64,000 bases of DNA from Fallopia convolvulus (lineage: Eukaryota > Streptophyta > Magnoliopsida > Caryophyllales > Polygonaceae). The stretch lies in assembly GCA_964016875.1 (NCBI GenBank), contig OZ024724.1, forward strand, positions 51,710,438 to 51,774,437, read 5' to 3'. The position numbers and the translations under genes were made by a program. The first letter of the stretch is position 1. The number at the start of each line of letters is the position of its first letter. Below are positions 21,947 through 36,200 of the stretch, piece by piece. The notes below the pieces were generated by a model. It was not told the DNA's origin. It saw nothing but the letters and a program-made list of their open reading frames with translations, and did not search any database.

Positions 21947-24900
21947 ATGTCGGCATCTGAGACTGGTGTAGTCACCAACACGAGCATCGGAATTCAGAAC
22001 ATGCACCTCCCTTACAACGCGGACGCCAATCCTTCCGTCTACAGGCCAGTTCCCGTCTCCGTCTCCGGCCCCGTCAATGCTCCTGCCGTTTACCACCAGG
22101 TTGCTGACGGCGGCACCGACATCAGCATGGCGACGGCGTCGGCTCTAAAGAGGAAGAGAGGTAGGCCCCGCAAGTATGCGCCAGATGGCAACATGGGATT
22201 GGCGCTCAATTCACCTCCTCCTAACGCCAACGCACCGCCTCCGGCTGTAGCAGTAGGAAGCGGAGGAGGAGGAGGAGGGGGATTCTCAGGCGGTGGTGGT
22301 GCTCTTCAATTTACTCCTTCGCAAGCTCCGGCGACAGCTCATCCTCCTCCGCCTTCTTCTCCTTCTTCCTTGAAGAAGGGTAGAGGAAGGCCACCTGGTT
22401 CAGGCAAGAAGAATCAGCACCAACTGAACAATCTTGGTAATCGAGCATTCTAAAGACTTGTGCTTTATATATTTATATAGTTCGTTTATTGGTTATTTTT
22501 ATTTGCTTCTCAGATTTGGAATCTTCTTATCTCTATTCTGTATTCTCCCACGTGATGCCTATTATTCAAACGTTTTATTTTAATTCTCAGCATTTATTTA
22601 TAGTTTAATTTCATTTATGTTTTATAAAAAGCAGTTAATTTCTTGATTGTTAGGGAGTTGTCCTTTGTCTGCCTTTCCTCAGACTCGCCCACCCTCCTAT
22701 GTGCCTTTGAGGATTTGGTCAACTATTAGTTTTTGTGTAATAAGTTTCAAGGTGCTACTTTTCTTAGGCTTTTAGAAGTTAAAGATTTCTCAAACTGATT
22801 GTTTTTTGGGACAATAAGCTGATATAGTAGCTTAAGCTTAACTTTTCACAGTGTTCTTCGGGATACTTGATAACTCCAGAAAATGCTAAAACACCAAACA
22901 ATTGTTCCATGCCAAAAATTGGTTGAAGTAAGCAAATTTGTTGCATTGGGGATGAAATAGGAAAAAGTCATTATTAGGAAATTGGAAAATCCTAGGATTG
23001 TGCTCTTTAGGTTGTGATTCTTATCTTTCTCCCTTTTCTTTTACTTTTATTATGTCCTTTAAGCGCCCTAACTTTAAGTTCCTCCTGATCATCCGTCACA
23101 ACCGGCATCTGATTCCTCTTATTATCATCCTTCACCCCTGGTATCTGATTCCTTGTATATCATTTCCATCTCTTACTTTAAATATTAATCCAAACAAAAA
23201 GGGCCTTCCCGTAAATATGGTAATTAACTCCTAACTGTATTGCTGTCATGTATTTACAACAATTTATCAAAACCTTATGATATATATGGAGCAAGAGGAA
23301 TATCTGAACCTTTTTTTTCTTACTTTCATCAACTGAACACAATTTTGTAATATTTGAATCCTCATTTTTCTTACACTGACTCTTGTTTGCAGGGTCTACG
23401 GGAATTGGTTTTACTCCACATGTCATTACTGTCAAAGCTGGAGAGGTTTCTTCACTCATCTTTTTATCCTTTCTTGCTAATTTCTTTCCCTAAGATACTC
23501 CTTCACTGAATATTATAAAATATTTTGCTTAATTTATTATGCACATATAATTAAACAACAGATTTTAGGTTTTTTTCCTCTCTTTGAAGTCTTGCTCTTT
23601 AAATTTCCTGTGTTTCCACTCTGATAAAAGCACACAGCTATAGCATCTTCAGAAGATGAAATAACGAGTTCATCACTTTTTATCTTTTTCTAGGATTGCA
23701 TTGCCTGTTTGAATTCTTTATTATATTTTGACTCGTCTATGATAATCAAATCCATCCTCAGTCTAGAATTGAACCTGACCACATTAAAAGACTGCACTGG
23801 TAGAGTTGTCTCATACTGAACCTGATCTCTTCTCCCTGGATCAGGATCAGACCACTATATTCATTTCCCATCCCTTCCTTTCCAGGCAACCTATTTTTTC
23901 TGTACTTCCTCACAACTATTTTGCCAATATAGTTGACCAACAAATACCAACAGCCAGCTACCATTTCAAAATCATCATCGCAAGACAAATTGAGTAAAAC
24001 CACACCCAAATCTTACACGTCCGCAAGAGGACCTCCCTAAATAAATACAATTGTTTTTGGATCAAGCTATTATCAACCTACATTACATTAAAAAAGCTCT
24101 TGATTTAAATGAAGCAGACACAAATCACAATTGTGGAACAACCTACATTAGTTTGGACTGGATTCTGGAAAGTTGTAGGACTGGACTGAACTGGTATGCA
24201 ATTGGTGTTCAGGGCATAGTGGGGATAGTCTGGTTTGGTTTTGTCCGTTTTCATGTCTTGGCAACCAGAATGTGTACAAGCGCACCTAAAACATTCATTG
24301 CATGCTTTTGTTATTCTAGCTTTTGCTAAAAAATACTTTTTACACTGTACCTTCTTAGAATCTTTAACTCACCTAGTCACCTCCAGTAAAATCTTGTTTA
24401 GTATTATAGCAAAAGTGAATAGATTTCTTATACTTAAAAGTGAAGTATGAAGTATCCTCCTCTGATAAGACTATGCTTGTTTTTAATAAATGTTCGCGTT
24501 TTTTACCCATTTAGCAAATTTTGATGAATTTAAGTCTCACTTGTTGTAGTTTCCTGTTCACACAGCATAAAAGCAAACTGGTATTAAGGATTTTTTTTTT
24601 TTGAATTCAGAATCTGTCTTTTAAAGGGAGAAATTATGCAGACCATTTTGCTAAATTGCTTGCAAGAAGTCTTTGTTTATTGTCTGAACATTTTCTATTT
24701 GAAGACCTATCAAATCCATGTCTGTTCCAGTAGTACATGGTGGCTGATGGTAGCAAATTATAGGACTAAGTTCATTGTATCAAGAGCAAAAAATGATATT
24801 TTCATGTATGAAACTTTATATCATATTAAAGATGTTTCGAATTACTCTATACTTCTCCTTCATGATATATTGATACATCTAACTGAAGTTTTCATTTGAT

Positions 24901-26246
24901 TGCACTGTTGTAAGAATTCTTTCTTTCTATCTGTGGAAATGTACATGGTTACTACAATGATAATATGTCTCTTTCTGTTGTTTTAGTCTTTTTAGAAAGG
25001 TGATTGAGAGTTTAAACTGTAGCATTGAAATGTAAATTATTCAGAGTTTTAGGATGCAACTATTTATTTATTTTTGGTCACTTCTTTCCATTCTTAACCC
25101 ATCCCACACACCTGAAAAACAAAAAGAACAGTTTTTTGATTCAGAACGGGTACAGAAGTTGTGATACTATTTCAGACATTTATTTCATTAATTTTATATC
25201 CTCGTTCAAATGTCTTCACAGGATGTGGCATCAAGAATCATGTCATTTTCTCAGAATGGTCCACGGGCTGTTTGCATTTTGTCAGCAAATGGCGCTATAT
25301 CAAATGTTACCCTTCGACAAGCTGCAATGTCGGGCGGGACCGTCACTTATGAGGTTAATTACTATGTTTTTGCAATTTGTGTCACATCTTCATTCCAATG
25401 ATACAGGTTCTTAAACGTGAGGTCCATATTTGAACTCTTATGACTTATGACGTTTTCATCAATGATCACGGTTGTGATACATCAATCTTGTATTAATTCA
25501 GCATGTGACATGGAAATTGTCTAATCTGAAATCATGTCACTTTCAACTTTTCAAGCTATATAAAGAAGACCTACACACATAATGTATTTATTACTTAATT
25601 GTTTTCATGCAATGCAGGGCCGCTTTGAAATACTGTCACTTTCCGGCTCATTCATGCTTTCAGAGAGTGCAGGGCATCGAAGCAGGATTGGTGGGTTGAG
25701 TGTTTCACTAGCTGGGCCTGATGGGTGTGTGTTGGGAGGTGGTGTGGCTGGTCTGTTGACTGCTGCAAGCCCAGTTCAGGTACATCTGATCCATGTAAAT
25801 TGAATCGACACATCTACATATAATTTGGGAACTATTGGATATAAAACCCGACTTTTCGAGGCAACAGATTACTTGACTTTTCAAAATTCTCTTGACATGG
25901 CATCATCAGAAGGTCTTTTCAACTATGTTATGATCAATCTTAGTGGTCTGGAAAATACAAACTCACTGGTATTTTACATTTTTACCCCTGACAGGTGGTG
26001 GTTGGCAGCTTCATGGCTGAGGAAAGGCAGGAATTGAGGGTAAATCATCATCAGAATCAGATGGAGCCATTATCAGCACCACATAAGCTCATTTCAGGGA
26101 TGGGATTCCCGGGTCAGAGCAGTCCACCATCCCGCGGAACACCAAGTGAATCCTCAGGCGGTGCAGGAAGCCCTATGAACCAGAGTATGGGACCCTCGTG
26201 CAATAACAACAATCAACCTGGAGTGCTGGGCGTTCCGTGGAAGTAA
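21947..26246 (+). CDS. AT-hook motif nuclear-localized protein (AHL)
   Basis: Five coding exons: 21947-22436, 23393-23445, 25222-25353, 25618-25779 and 25995-26246; 362 residues. Two AT-hooks bind the minor groove of AT-rich DNA: RGRPRKY at residues 71-77 and GRGRPPGSGKK at about 145-155. The PPC/DUF296 domain follows from about 168 (GFTPHVITVKAGEDV, FSQNGPRAVCILSANG, conserved GRFEILSLSGSF, VVVGSF). Two AT-hooks place it in the clade with the RGRPRKY-type hook. AHLs form trimers through the PPC domain and regulate transcription and growth. A Gly-rich run and Pro-rich segment separate the hooks. Intron 2 is long (1776 bp) with no clear insertion. The ATG follows a leader ending AGGAGGAAGAAGAG. 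Confidence 0.95.
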
Positions 26247-26719
26247 ACTCTACTGAGCTATGTTTGTTAGGGATCGATCGGCTTAACTTAACCCACTTTG
26301 TAATTTTTATGTTAATGTACCTTGTAGTAAGACCACAACTGGTTTGTCCGGAGAAGATGATATTAGTTGGAGTTTGGGTGCAGGAGTAGACAGTTAGATT
26401 AATGCGTGAAGTATGCTTATTATGTTTATGCAGGTAGCTTTCAAGTAAATAGTATTTAAGAATTTTCTGAGTATTATCTCTCTTCATCTCGAGCTGATTT
26501 TGCACTTCCATGACCCCTATCCTGGTTTCCATCGTAGAGCATCCATGTGTTGAAATATTAGTTGTTGTTCTGAACCGTCTCACGCGAGTATAGTTTCTTT
26601 TACATTCTCTATTTTTTCTCCCTCAATTGTAAGAACTCTGAACACAAACATAGCTCATAGTTTTCGTGATGTGTATGGATGTTGAATGACTAACAGAATT
26701 TGAATATTGAGTCGCATAG
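26247..26719. other. AHL 3' UTR and spacer
   Basis: AT-rich sequence after the AHL stop codon; no gene or repeat that I can define. Confidence 0.5.
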
Positions 26720-26835
26720 TATTTTTTGGTATGATAAAAGACATTAAAGCCATTACAATAGGGAGGGGGAATTCAAACCCATGACCTAATAATAATCAGG
26801 GATATGATCTTCTGTAAGCTAACGCTAGTGAGGTT
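26720..26835 (-). mobile_element. tRNA-derived SINE-like sequence
   Basis: On the minus strand, TTAGCTTACAGAAG (box-A-like) is followed by ATGGGTTTGAATTCC (box-B-like, 26784-26770). The order and spacing match the SINE-like sequence near 7.3 kb, but the two are diverged. Confidence 0.45.
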
Positions 26836-27066
26836 TTATTGTGTAATTTATCCTTTTATCTAATATCGACTATTCTGATCAAAAAAAATCTAATATCGAC
26901 TATTTTTGAAAAAATAAATAAGCAAGGGGGGATTTTGTAAAAAGTACCTAAATTGAGGGTGAATTTCGTGAAAGTTGTGAACGACAAAGTCTTCTTCTGT
27001 GCAGGTGGGAGGTTTAGACTCACTGAACGATAGCCGATTGTGCTCGTTCTTTCTTCCAGCACAAAA

Positions 27067-30000
27067 ATGGAGCTTAGGGTTAGAGTAGATCTACTTCTTT
27101 TCATCTCTCTTTCTCTTCTTTTCTCACCTGTCTTCTCCGATCTGATCCTTTCGAAGGTTGATCGCTCGGTACGTCTCTCTCCTCTCGCATCATCGTATTA
27201 TTATCGAATTGCTGTAAATAGTATAACGCGATGATATGCTATGGTGGTTTGATCTGCATTTGGGGACGATATGCTGACATTATTCGGTGTTCTTCACTCT
27301 TATTTATAAGTATGTAATTACATTTATGGCTTATTGAGGTAAATCCCGAAGAAGCAATGGATAATAATTATAGTTTTTCTAGTTGTAAACCTGTTCCCTA
27401 AGTGAATTAGTCGAAGTATCATTTTCATCAGGTCCATCAGGACAGCCACAAGTCTGTACTGTTCAGTGATTGGAGATACTTGAACTTATTTTCTATGTGT
27501 TCTGATGCCAAATTGTTTGTCAAATCTTACAATTGGAACACTGGAATTAGTGGAATAGAGTCATCTCAGTTCTTTATCTCACCTTTTTTCCCAGGTGGAT
27601 TTGACTTCTCAATTTGTGCGAGTAACCACAAGTCTGAAGGTAAGTTTTTCTTTTTCCCTTTTCTATTTATGGCATTGCTAATTTGCTATAGCCTATAGAT
27701 CCCTCAAAATTTGTCAAAAGCACTAACATTACTCTGATGAATGAGAATGAAGATAAAGGAATATGATTTGAGGATGCACAAACTGTATCCCGGGATAAAT
27801 TTGTTTTCTTTCTTACCTTGTGTCTTCTTTCCAACTACATGTTCCTTCCAAGTATACAATAATACAACTTTTCTAGTTTTGTCACGAGGTTATAATTTAC
27901 AGCATGTTCCTACCAGCATGGTAGAACTAGTGGATATACAACTGCATTTTAATGAATGTTCATTATTCAATGAACGATAGGCTAGTGGTGCAAAAAAGGA
28001 TACGTCGTCCATTGTTTAGACAAGAGGTAGAAAGGGCATGCCTCAAGTTCCGATTTCTTACTTCTGAAATATATTTTAGATGTAAACGACTAAAAGAAAT
28101 TATTTGTAGATGTAAAAGACTAAAAGTTAAGACATGACCAACTGAATCGAAAATAGAGCCACTAAAGAAGTTCACTGGATGGTTTTAGGGTTGATTATTC
28201 TGTCTTTGTAATTTCTATTTATTCATATAACACGAATGGTACATGCCTATAGATCGCCACTGTTATTTTCTCAAAATGTTGTGAAATAGGATTCATGGTA
28301 TTTACTTCTTCTGTATATTGGCTTGACACTATTGCTTGTTTCCTTTACTTAGCTCATTGTCTGCAGTTGCTGTATCAGCATGATTGATTCAGATACATTT
28401 ACCTGCTCTGTTCACTGACTGATTTTGTAGGTTGAAAACAGGGGAAATGATCCCATTTCAAGTATCCTGCTGGCCTTCCCAGATCACCAGTCAAAAAATT
28501 TGGCTTTTCTATCAGTTACACAAAGTGGGGGAAAAGGGAAAACAAAGAGCTATACTAATCTCCCTGTTCAATTGGTTGAACCCGCAGACATGTCTCCTGC
28601 TTTGACCTTTTTTTCTGCATCCCTTTTAAAGGAACTTGCCAAAGGAAAAGCTTTGACTCTGGAGGTGTTGGCGGTGTTTACCCATGTTTTGAAACCATTT
28701 CCTGAGGAAATTACACAGGATAGTTACCACTTAGTTGTGTACCAGGACAGTGCATGTTATCTTTCACCTTATGCCGTTGAGACTCAGACATTGACTATCA
28801 AACTACCTGATGGGAGAATTGAATCTTACACAAAACTTGATAACACCAAAACGCATGGTTCAGAGATCAAATATGGCCCTTATGAGAACCTCCCTTCTCT
28901 TAAATATTCACCTATAGTCGTCCATTTCGAGGATAAACAACCATTTGCTGTTGCAAAGAAGTTGGTACGTGAAATTGAAATTTCACACTGGGGAAATATA
29001 CAAGTTACAGAACATTACTATTTAACCAATCGTGGTGCTCGTCTCAAGGGAGAGTTTTCTCGGTAATTACTTATTTATAATCTATTTTAAGACGAAGTCA
29101 CGGATTTCTATAATCCCAAATACTGAACCTTCTTTGTTTATGACTTTTCAGGCTGGACTTCCAATCTCAACCACTTAATAAAGGTGCAACAGCATTTAGC
29201 AGGCTTGTTGCTAGATTGCCACCCACAACTCATTCTGTTTACTATAGGGATGAAATTGGTAATATCTCAACATCCCATTTGTGGAAAGATCTTAAAAAGG
29301 CAAGTGCTTTTCCAATTGTGAAAATTTTGGGTTTGATCTTCCGGTATATGCTTGATCATTTATTTTTTGTACCTGCAGACTGAGCTTGAAATTGGCCCAA
29401 GGTTTCCTTTATTTGGAGGTTGGCAAACTTTTTTTACGATTGGATATAGTTTGCCTCTAGCAGACTATTTATTTATCTCCGAAGGAACACGCTTCCTTAA
29501 CATCTCCTTTGGTAGCCCTGTGAAAGACTTGGTTGTTGATGAACTCATCGTGGAGGTACTCTTTCATTGATGTTTGTTGCTGGATGCTTCATCTTGTTAT
29601 ATCACCTTCCATGATGCTTTTCTGAAGCTTAGACTTTGGCATTAGTGTAGTAACATGCTGTAGATATTCTAGAATTTAATTGTTTGCATGAGACTTTCAT
29701 TTTCTAAGGTTAGTGTTTTTTATTTTTTATTTCTATAAACTAGATCCTCCACTAGAGGCTGAAGTATTACTCTCTTCAACATGTGCTTAAAATTTTGATC
29801 ACTGGGAATCTTCATGGTACTTCTTCCAAACAGGCCATAAGACTCACAGTGGATGAGGTTTTATAATCACTGCCACTAGAGGAGGATCTAATTTATAATT
29901 TGTTTCCCTATCCTATAAGATTGACATGTATTCATATTTTTGCTGCTAGTTCTAGATTAAACATTAAATGCATGCACATTATGCTGTTATCTTTCTTACC

Positions 30001-31757
30001 TTTTTTCTGGATTTTGCTGCAGGTTGTTCTACCAGAGGGTTCAACATTTACATCAGCCTCGGTACCATTTTCTGTGAAAGAACGACAAGAGGTTTGATAA
30101 TTGTTGTCTAAGAAACTATTGTCTTATTTATTTCTCCAGTTTTGAATTTTCTGCTTTACTCTTTTATTAGATATTTTATGGGATTTATTTAGTTCCTTGT
30201 TGCTCATAGACAAAGCAGTCCCATCTGGATATTAGTGGAAGACCGGTGGTCGTCCTTGAGAAGAATAATGTTGTGCCCGATCATAATCAACACTTTCAGG
30301 TGATAATGTTGACCATTTAATTCTTGCACATTGTACATTTCCTTGGTCTAGTTTAGTTGTCTATATTGGTCAGGGGCATGCTTACAGAGTTATATTGCTT
30401 CTTTAAAGCTGTCATGGATTTTATATTGGGGCAAGGGTCTATATGGTCAGGGGCATGCTTACAGAGTTATATTGCTTCTTTAAAGCTGTCATGGATATCA
30501 TATTGGGGCAAGGGTGTGTACATCATGGCCGCCCAGATCCCGCCTGAGGCGGGTTAACACTGGGTTGATGTTGTTGAAAGCTGTCATGGATTTGTATGGT
30601 CTCCCAATAGCATGAGTTCCTTGTTTGTCTACTTTAGGAAGAAACTTAGGGCTGGTTCCTTTTAGGATTGTAATTCCTTTTTATTCTCGAAGAATATGTG
30701 CATCATTGTTATCTATTTTTGAAGTGCTTTCCTTATTTGCAGGTGTATTACAAGTTCAGCAATTTATCCTTGCTCAGGGAACCTCTTATGCTAATTTCTG
30801 GGTTCTTTTTCTTCTTTATTGCATGCATCTTGTACGTCCATACTGATATTACCATATCAAAATCTTCAGCCTCATATTTAGCAAACCTGCAATTGGATGA
30901 GGTGAGTAAGAGGCTCTCTTTTTAATCCATTAACTATGATGACATACCATATACTAAAATTTTCTTCTAACATCAGGTACGAACGGCAGTTCAACAGCTG
31001 CAAAACATTATCCACCAATGCATAGCAATCCATGATAAACTAGAAGCATCCTTGCACGAACTATCTAGAACAGGAAATGTTCAATCTTGTAAAGCTGCTC
31101 GAAAATCAGCTGAAAGTTTGCTCAAGGAGCTCTCAAAAGATTCAAAACCACTACTGGCCTCGCTTCAGTCTAATCCCCAAGCTGCTCAAATTTTGCCTAA
31201 GGTTTTTATTCTAGTAGCTTCATCTAACTATCTTGGTGCCTATGTGGATGCCCAATACATGGCATTATATATCATGTTTTATGCATTATAAAGCCAAAAA
31301 AATTATGCGTTGTTTGGTAAGCCCAAAATATTATGCAAATTGTATCATAAAACTTAATGCATAATAAATCAAATACTGCATTCTGAATTATAGTACCGTT
31401 TTTTATATACTGCAATTGGATGACATCCTAACAAACCCTCATTTCCCTGTAATCCTTACTGTTCAAGCTTTACCTTCATTGCTACTGGAATAGTTGTCAT
31501 AATCAATGCTAGTAGAGTTTTTTTTTCCTGATCCTGAAGGCTTGCTTGTGATGATGCTTACTTAGGTGGAGGAACTTGCTGCCAAGGAGAGGGAGTTACA
31601 AGAGAAGATAATCACAAAGCACACAATTGTGGTGGATTGTTATGAGAAGAAGCTTGGAGGGCGTGAGATTGAGAACCGCATTGCTCCTCATCAGCAAAGA
31701 ATTACTTCCTTGAGACAAGAGGTTGACGAGCTTGTTGAATTTATTGACGAGTTCTGA
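27067..31757 (+). CDS. OST1: Ribophorin I, oligosaccharyltransferase subunit 1
   Basis: Ten exons: 27067-27168, 27595-27639, 28431-29062, 29152-29299, 29379-29555, 30023-30091, 30210-30299, 30743-30901, 30977-31201 and 31566-31757; 612 residues, the usual plant length. A signal peptide (LLLFISLSLLFSPVFS) is followed by the lumenal domain (VDLTSQFVRVTTSLK, VENRGNDPISSILLAFPDHQ, YFKxx-free core with HWGNIQVTEHYYLTNRGARL). One membrane span lies at about residues 435-458 (LMLISGFFFFFIACILYVH), then a cytosolic coiled-coil-like tail. Ribophorin I delivers substrates to the STT3 catalytic subunit for N-glycosylation in the ER. Intron 4 has a GC donor (AAG|GCAAGT). Intron 7 holds a 76-bp tandem duplication. 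Confidence 0.95.
30367..30520. repeat. 76-bp tandem duplication in OST1 intron 7
   Basis: The unit GGTCAGGGGCATGCTTACAG ... TTGGGGCAAGGGT occurs twice, starting near 30369 and 30445, with few changes. It is followed by a short palindrome CCCGCCTGAGGCGGG. Confidence 0.8.
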
Positions 31758-33220
31758 GTTTCTTCCAACCAGAAGTTCAGCGGATTGTTTGGTTGGTGCT
31801 CATCTTACGAACTTCTTTAGAATTGAGGTTTTCTTTTGGATAAAGACTTGTTGAGTAGAGTTTATCTGCTGTCTAGGATGTTTTTGACGGATTTATATTA
31901 ATAGTCTCTTTATGAAGCCTGTGCACTATTTTGGGTTGATTTTTCTGAGACTTGTAAACAAACTGGTTGATAAAAGTGGCAGGTGATAGAAACACTAATC
32001 TGGTTTAGCATTGGGTACCGCATGCACCTTTGGATGGTTTATGCGCCCCTTTATATTAATTTAAAGTAGCATGCTTTTTTAAGCACTAATTAGCCTAGAA
32101 AACTTGTTTATCTTTTGCCACTTCAGCTGATTTGTCGCTTTATCTTGCTCTATGATGCATTGCTCTTCTAAACATCTGTCATTAGTAGCTCAAGTTCGGT
32201 GATATTAATGTCTTTTTGACAAAAAGTCAACTTATCCAATGTGACAATTGCCATTAGGAACTTCCGGTTAAGTTTGATTCTTTGGTACAATACACGGTTT
32301 CTTTTGGGGCTCAAAATGATTACACTTGATTTTTCCACCTTTTCCCAAGTGTAAAAATTTATTGAAAAGGGAGAGAAAGGTGCACAAAACTAATATCCAT
32401 TCAGACAGAAGAGACCTACACTTCCGAAGGCCCTTAGAGAGGACAAGCATTTTAAAAGGCACAAAGCCAAGATGAAGGCCACTTCACTCTTGTGTCCCCG
32501 TGATCAACCTAAAGCTTTTCCACTTAACAAGTAGTGCAAGAGGGAGTGTGAACAAGCAATCTACTCGAAAAAAGAAGAAGAAACACAAACTAGCCCAAAA
32601 AAACTGAACAAGGATTGCCTTGTGCAAGTAATCAAACACTCCAATGCCCAGCTAATTTTTTACAAAGAGCATGCAAGGTCTGGTCTACTCAGAAATCTAG
32701 CAAAGATGTAGGCCATTGTATTACATGTGTTATAATAGGAAAACCCATGCCTTACCTACTCAATATAAACTATAATTCTGTTTGCAAAATGTGGTTTTTC
32801 CCTTTGATAGAAATCTACCTGTATTAATCAGGAAAGTGATCCTAAAATTTGTCTAATACTAGTACTATACATGAGCGATTTCCCTGTGACATAAATGTAT
32901 GTATAAATGAGGCCATGAGGGTAAGCTTCTTGTATCACAACAAGCCGAATCTCGTCCAAGCAAAATTGCAATAAGAAACCAACCACGAGTGAAAAATAAC
33001 ACACTTGTTTTCTTTCCCGCGCAACAAAACAGATTATTATTAGAATCACAAAACAACACAATACCATCACGATCATGTAACGGTCTAAACCCAAAATTCA
33101 GCCCAATAAATGTAACCTAGAGGTACAAAAAAATATTTTAAAAATAATACATCTGAAAATGCCCTATATATTCTTCCCATCTAACATTGCACAAGGGCTG
33201 TGTATAGCCTAAATCAAACT
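31758..33220. other. Convergent intergenic region
   Basis: Holds the 3' UTR of OST1 (+) and the 3' UTR of the sugar transporter (-). No further gene; open frames here (32268-32462, 32615-33094) are not recognisable. Confidence 0.5.
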
Positions 33221-36200
33221 TCAGGCCTCCTTAGCATCCAGTTTCCTTGCACCAACAGCGAAAAATTCAGTAATAACTTCAAGCGGCATCCCCTTCGTCT
33301 CTGGAACCTTGAGGTAGACGAAGATAAAGGAAATGACACACACAACCGCGTAGATTCCAAACACTCCCGCCAACCCAATGTCAGTAAGCATCACTGGCAA
33401 TGTGTAGGTGACGATAATGTCACTGATCCAGTAAACAAGGGCGCAGATTGCAATGCACAGTCCACGGACTCTTGTTGGAAAGATTTCAGAACACAAGATG
33501 TTTGGAATCGGTCCATAAGCCATCACAAAGCAACAGAAGTATATAATCACACAAGCTGTTGAGATTACAGCCTTGATCACTGATCCCATGCTAATTACCT
33601 GGCCAAGGACTAGGATAATGAGAGACCCCACCAGAACGGGAATTGTTACAAGAAGCAGAGACCTGAAAAACAACAATTATATAAGATTTTAAGATTACGT
33701 CACAAAGCAACAAACCCTCCCTAAGTCATTAACACACATGTGAAAGGAATGAAGTCTTACCTTCTTCCCGAGATATCCATGAGTCTCATAGCTACAGCGA
33801 TACAAGGAAGCATTAAAAAGGTTGTGAATGCACTGATAAGGAAGGAGGCGGATGTGGAACTGAGTCCCAAGTCTGCAAGAAGAACTTCAACTCCTGCCTC
33901 TTCAAGGATTTGTGGTGTGTAGTAAAGTACTCCGTTTATACCAGAAAACTACACATTCAACGAGAAAAGAGGGAATTCCTTGTCAGCAATAAATAATTTG
34001 GCAAAGTGAATCGAATTATGTTCTTCAACTACAGTTTCTTTATGAAAAACAATGTAAGTGTTACCTGTTGAAGAATTTGAATCCCTATTCCAACAACAAG
34101 AGCACGCTTAACACCCGGATCAAGAAGCGCAGTCCAGGATGGCCCTTTAGAAGCGGTTTCAGAAGGATGAACCATTGCAGGTCCAACTGGGTGCTGATCC
34201 AAAAGAGCCTTAGAATAGAGAGCAGGAGAACTTACAAGAGCAGATGCCTGAACATAGTCTCCTCCTTCCATAACATCACCACCAGGAATTGAAACAATAG
34301 ATCCACGGCGGGAGCCAGGCACAGCTTCTTCCCTCAGATAGACACGCTTAAACCCGCCTTCTTTCTTTCCCTCTTCTCCCTCTTTCTCAGACCACTTCCA
34401 AGCCAACTGCCAACCACCACCAATTCCAGTGCTACCAACTGTTTCCCCTTGCAAAAGACTTCCACGACGTCCCATGCTGAACATGCTTCCATGAGCCATG
34501 TCTTTGTCCATGCTTGTTGCCTGACGGGACATCAATGGACTATGCAGATTGTCATCAGAATCTGCACCACCGGTTTCATAATCATCACCTTCTCTGTGTT
34601 GACCCTCTTCGTCCCATTGACCCTTGTGAGGGTCTGCAGTGCTGAACATGCTCCCGAAATTGGGCAAAAGCATGCTTCCACCGGATTCAGGCATCTTTTC
34701 ATGTACACTTCCAAAGAGTGTTACAAGTGGGTCCATGAGAGGAATACTTTGGTTCACCATACTGCCATGGCGAGATGCAAGTCCTATCATGCTTTGCCCT
34801 GTGACAGGCTTTGCAACCCAGGAAAGGCCTGCCTCGGGTCCATAGAGTTTGATTCTGTCTTTATGAGCACCTGGTTCGTGATCATCAGTGAGATCTTCAG
34901 GTGGTCCAATGAGGTATTCTTCAATTGATGTTTCACCTCCAATTCCAAGACCTTCAACCAGCAATGCCATTTCACCTGTGGATAAAAGAATCTTCATATT
35001 AGAGACATAGTTGACTGTTGACCAGGTTCAATAAGTAGAGTAGAATGGCAATGGAGAGCCCTTCAACAATTTTGGCAATCAAGATTGCAGAAGAATATGC
35101 ACAAAGTATCAATTTTTCATTACATGCAATCTTCCCCTGGATTGCTTGTATATACTTGAAGCATTTCTCCAGAAGAATATGCACAAAGTATAGTTTAGCA
35201 CAAAGACAAGCGATATATCCTTTAAATGCTACGCAACTGCATAAAATGCTGCCTTGTTCAAAACTGATGGCAAAGAAAAAAAGAAATGGAACATAATCCA
35301 GATCAGAAATGCTATAAGCATTAACTTCAGCCTTTAGGGTGGAGCTTAGAAATTCAGATCAGAAATGAAACACAATCTCCATTTTATTAACAAAAAAAGA
35401 AATTAGCTGAACTGTTGAAACATTTAAAATGCTAGATACATTAATGCAAGTGAGAACCCCTAGTTGGCATACTTGATCATGAAATTTTGGTGATTTGAAA
35501 TGTTTCTATGTCAATTTCTAGTGATGCATATCAAGTATTCTACAATTGAGAAGGAATACAGAGGTGAGAGCTTGGTTTTATGTATTGAAAGTGAGGTTGC
35601 CTTTTTGATGTGCGATTCACGATCTCTAACAAAAACATATACTATGGCTGCAAAATTAAGAGAAGAGTTGAGAATGCACCTGAAACATCCTCCACGCCAC
35701 GTAACTTCTGCAAAACTTGCTTTGCCTCGAGCATTCTTCCTTTACTTACAAGCCAACGAGGCGATTCAGGCAAGTAGAAGACGGCAAACGCAAGATAGAT
35801 AAGAGAAGGTATAGCAAGAACCCCAAGCATCACTCTCCAACTTACAGAGGTCTCTAAAGACATCCCAAAGATCATACAATAAGCCAAGAACATCCCACCA
35901 GAACCGGTGAACTGAGGAAGTGTATTCAGTGTCCCCCTTATATCTGCAGGAGCTGTCTCGGATATGTAAATAGGAATAAGAGTGACAGCAAGGCCAATCC
36001 CTAACCCATCTATAAGCCTAGCAAAGAGTAAAACATAGACATTTGGAGACCATAGCATAATAAGACCACTAACAAAATACAGCATTGATGAAGCAATAAG
36101 CATTGGCCTTCGCCCAACCATATCAGAAATGGCTCCTGAGCAAGTTGTAACTAGAGTTGCTCCAATTAGAGACATGGCAACAACAAGCCCCTCAACTGTA

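Noticed and set aside
23446..25221. Open frames in AHL intron 2
   Set aside because: No domain is recognisable and the segment is removed by clear splice sites; probably noncoding intron sequence.
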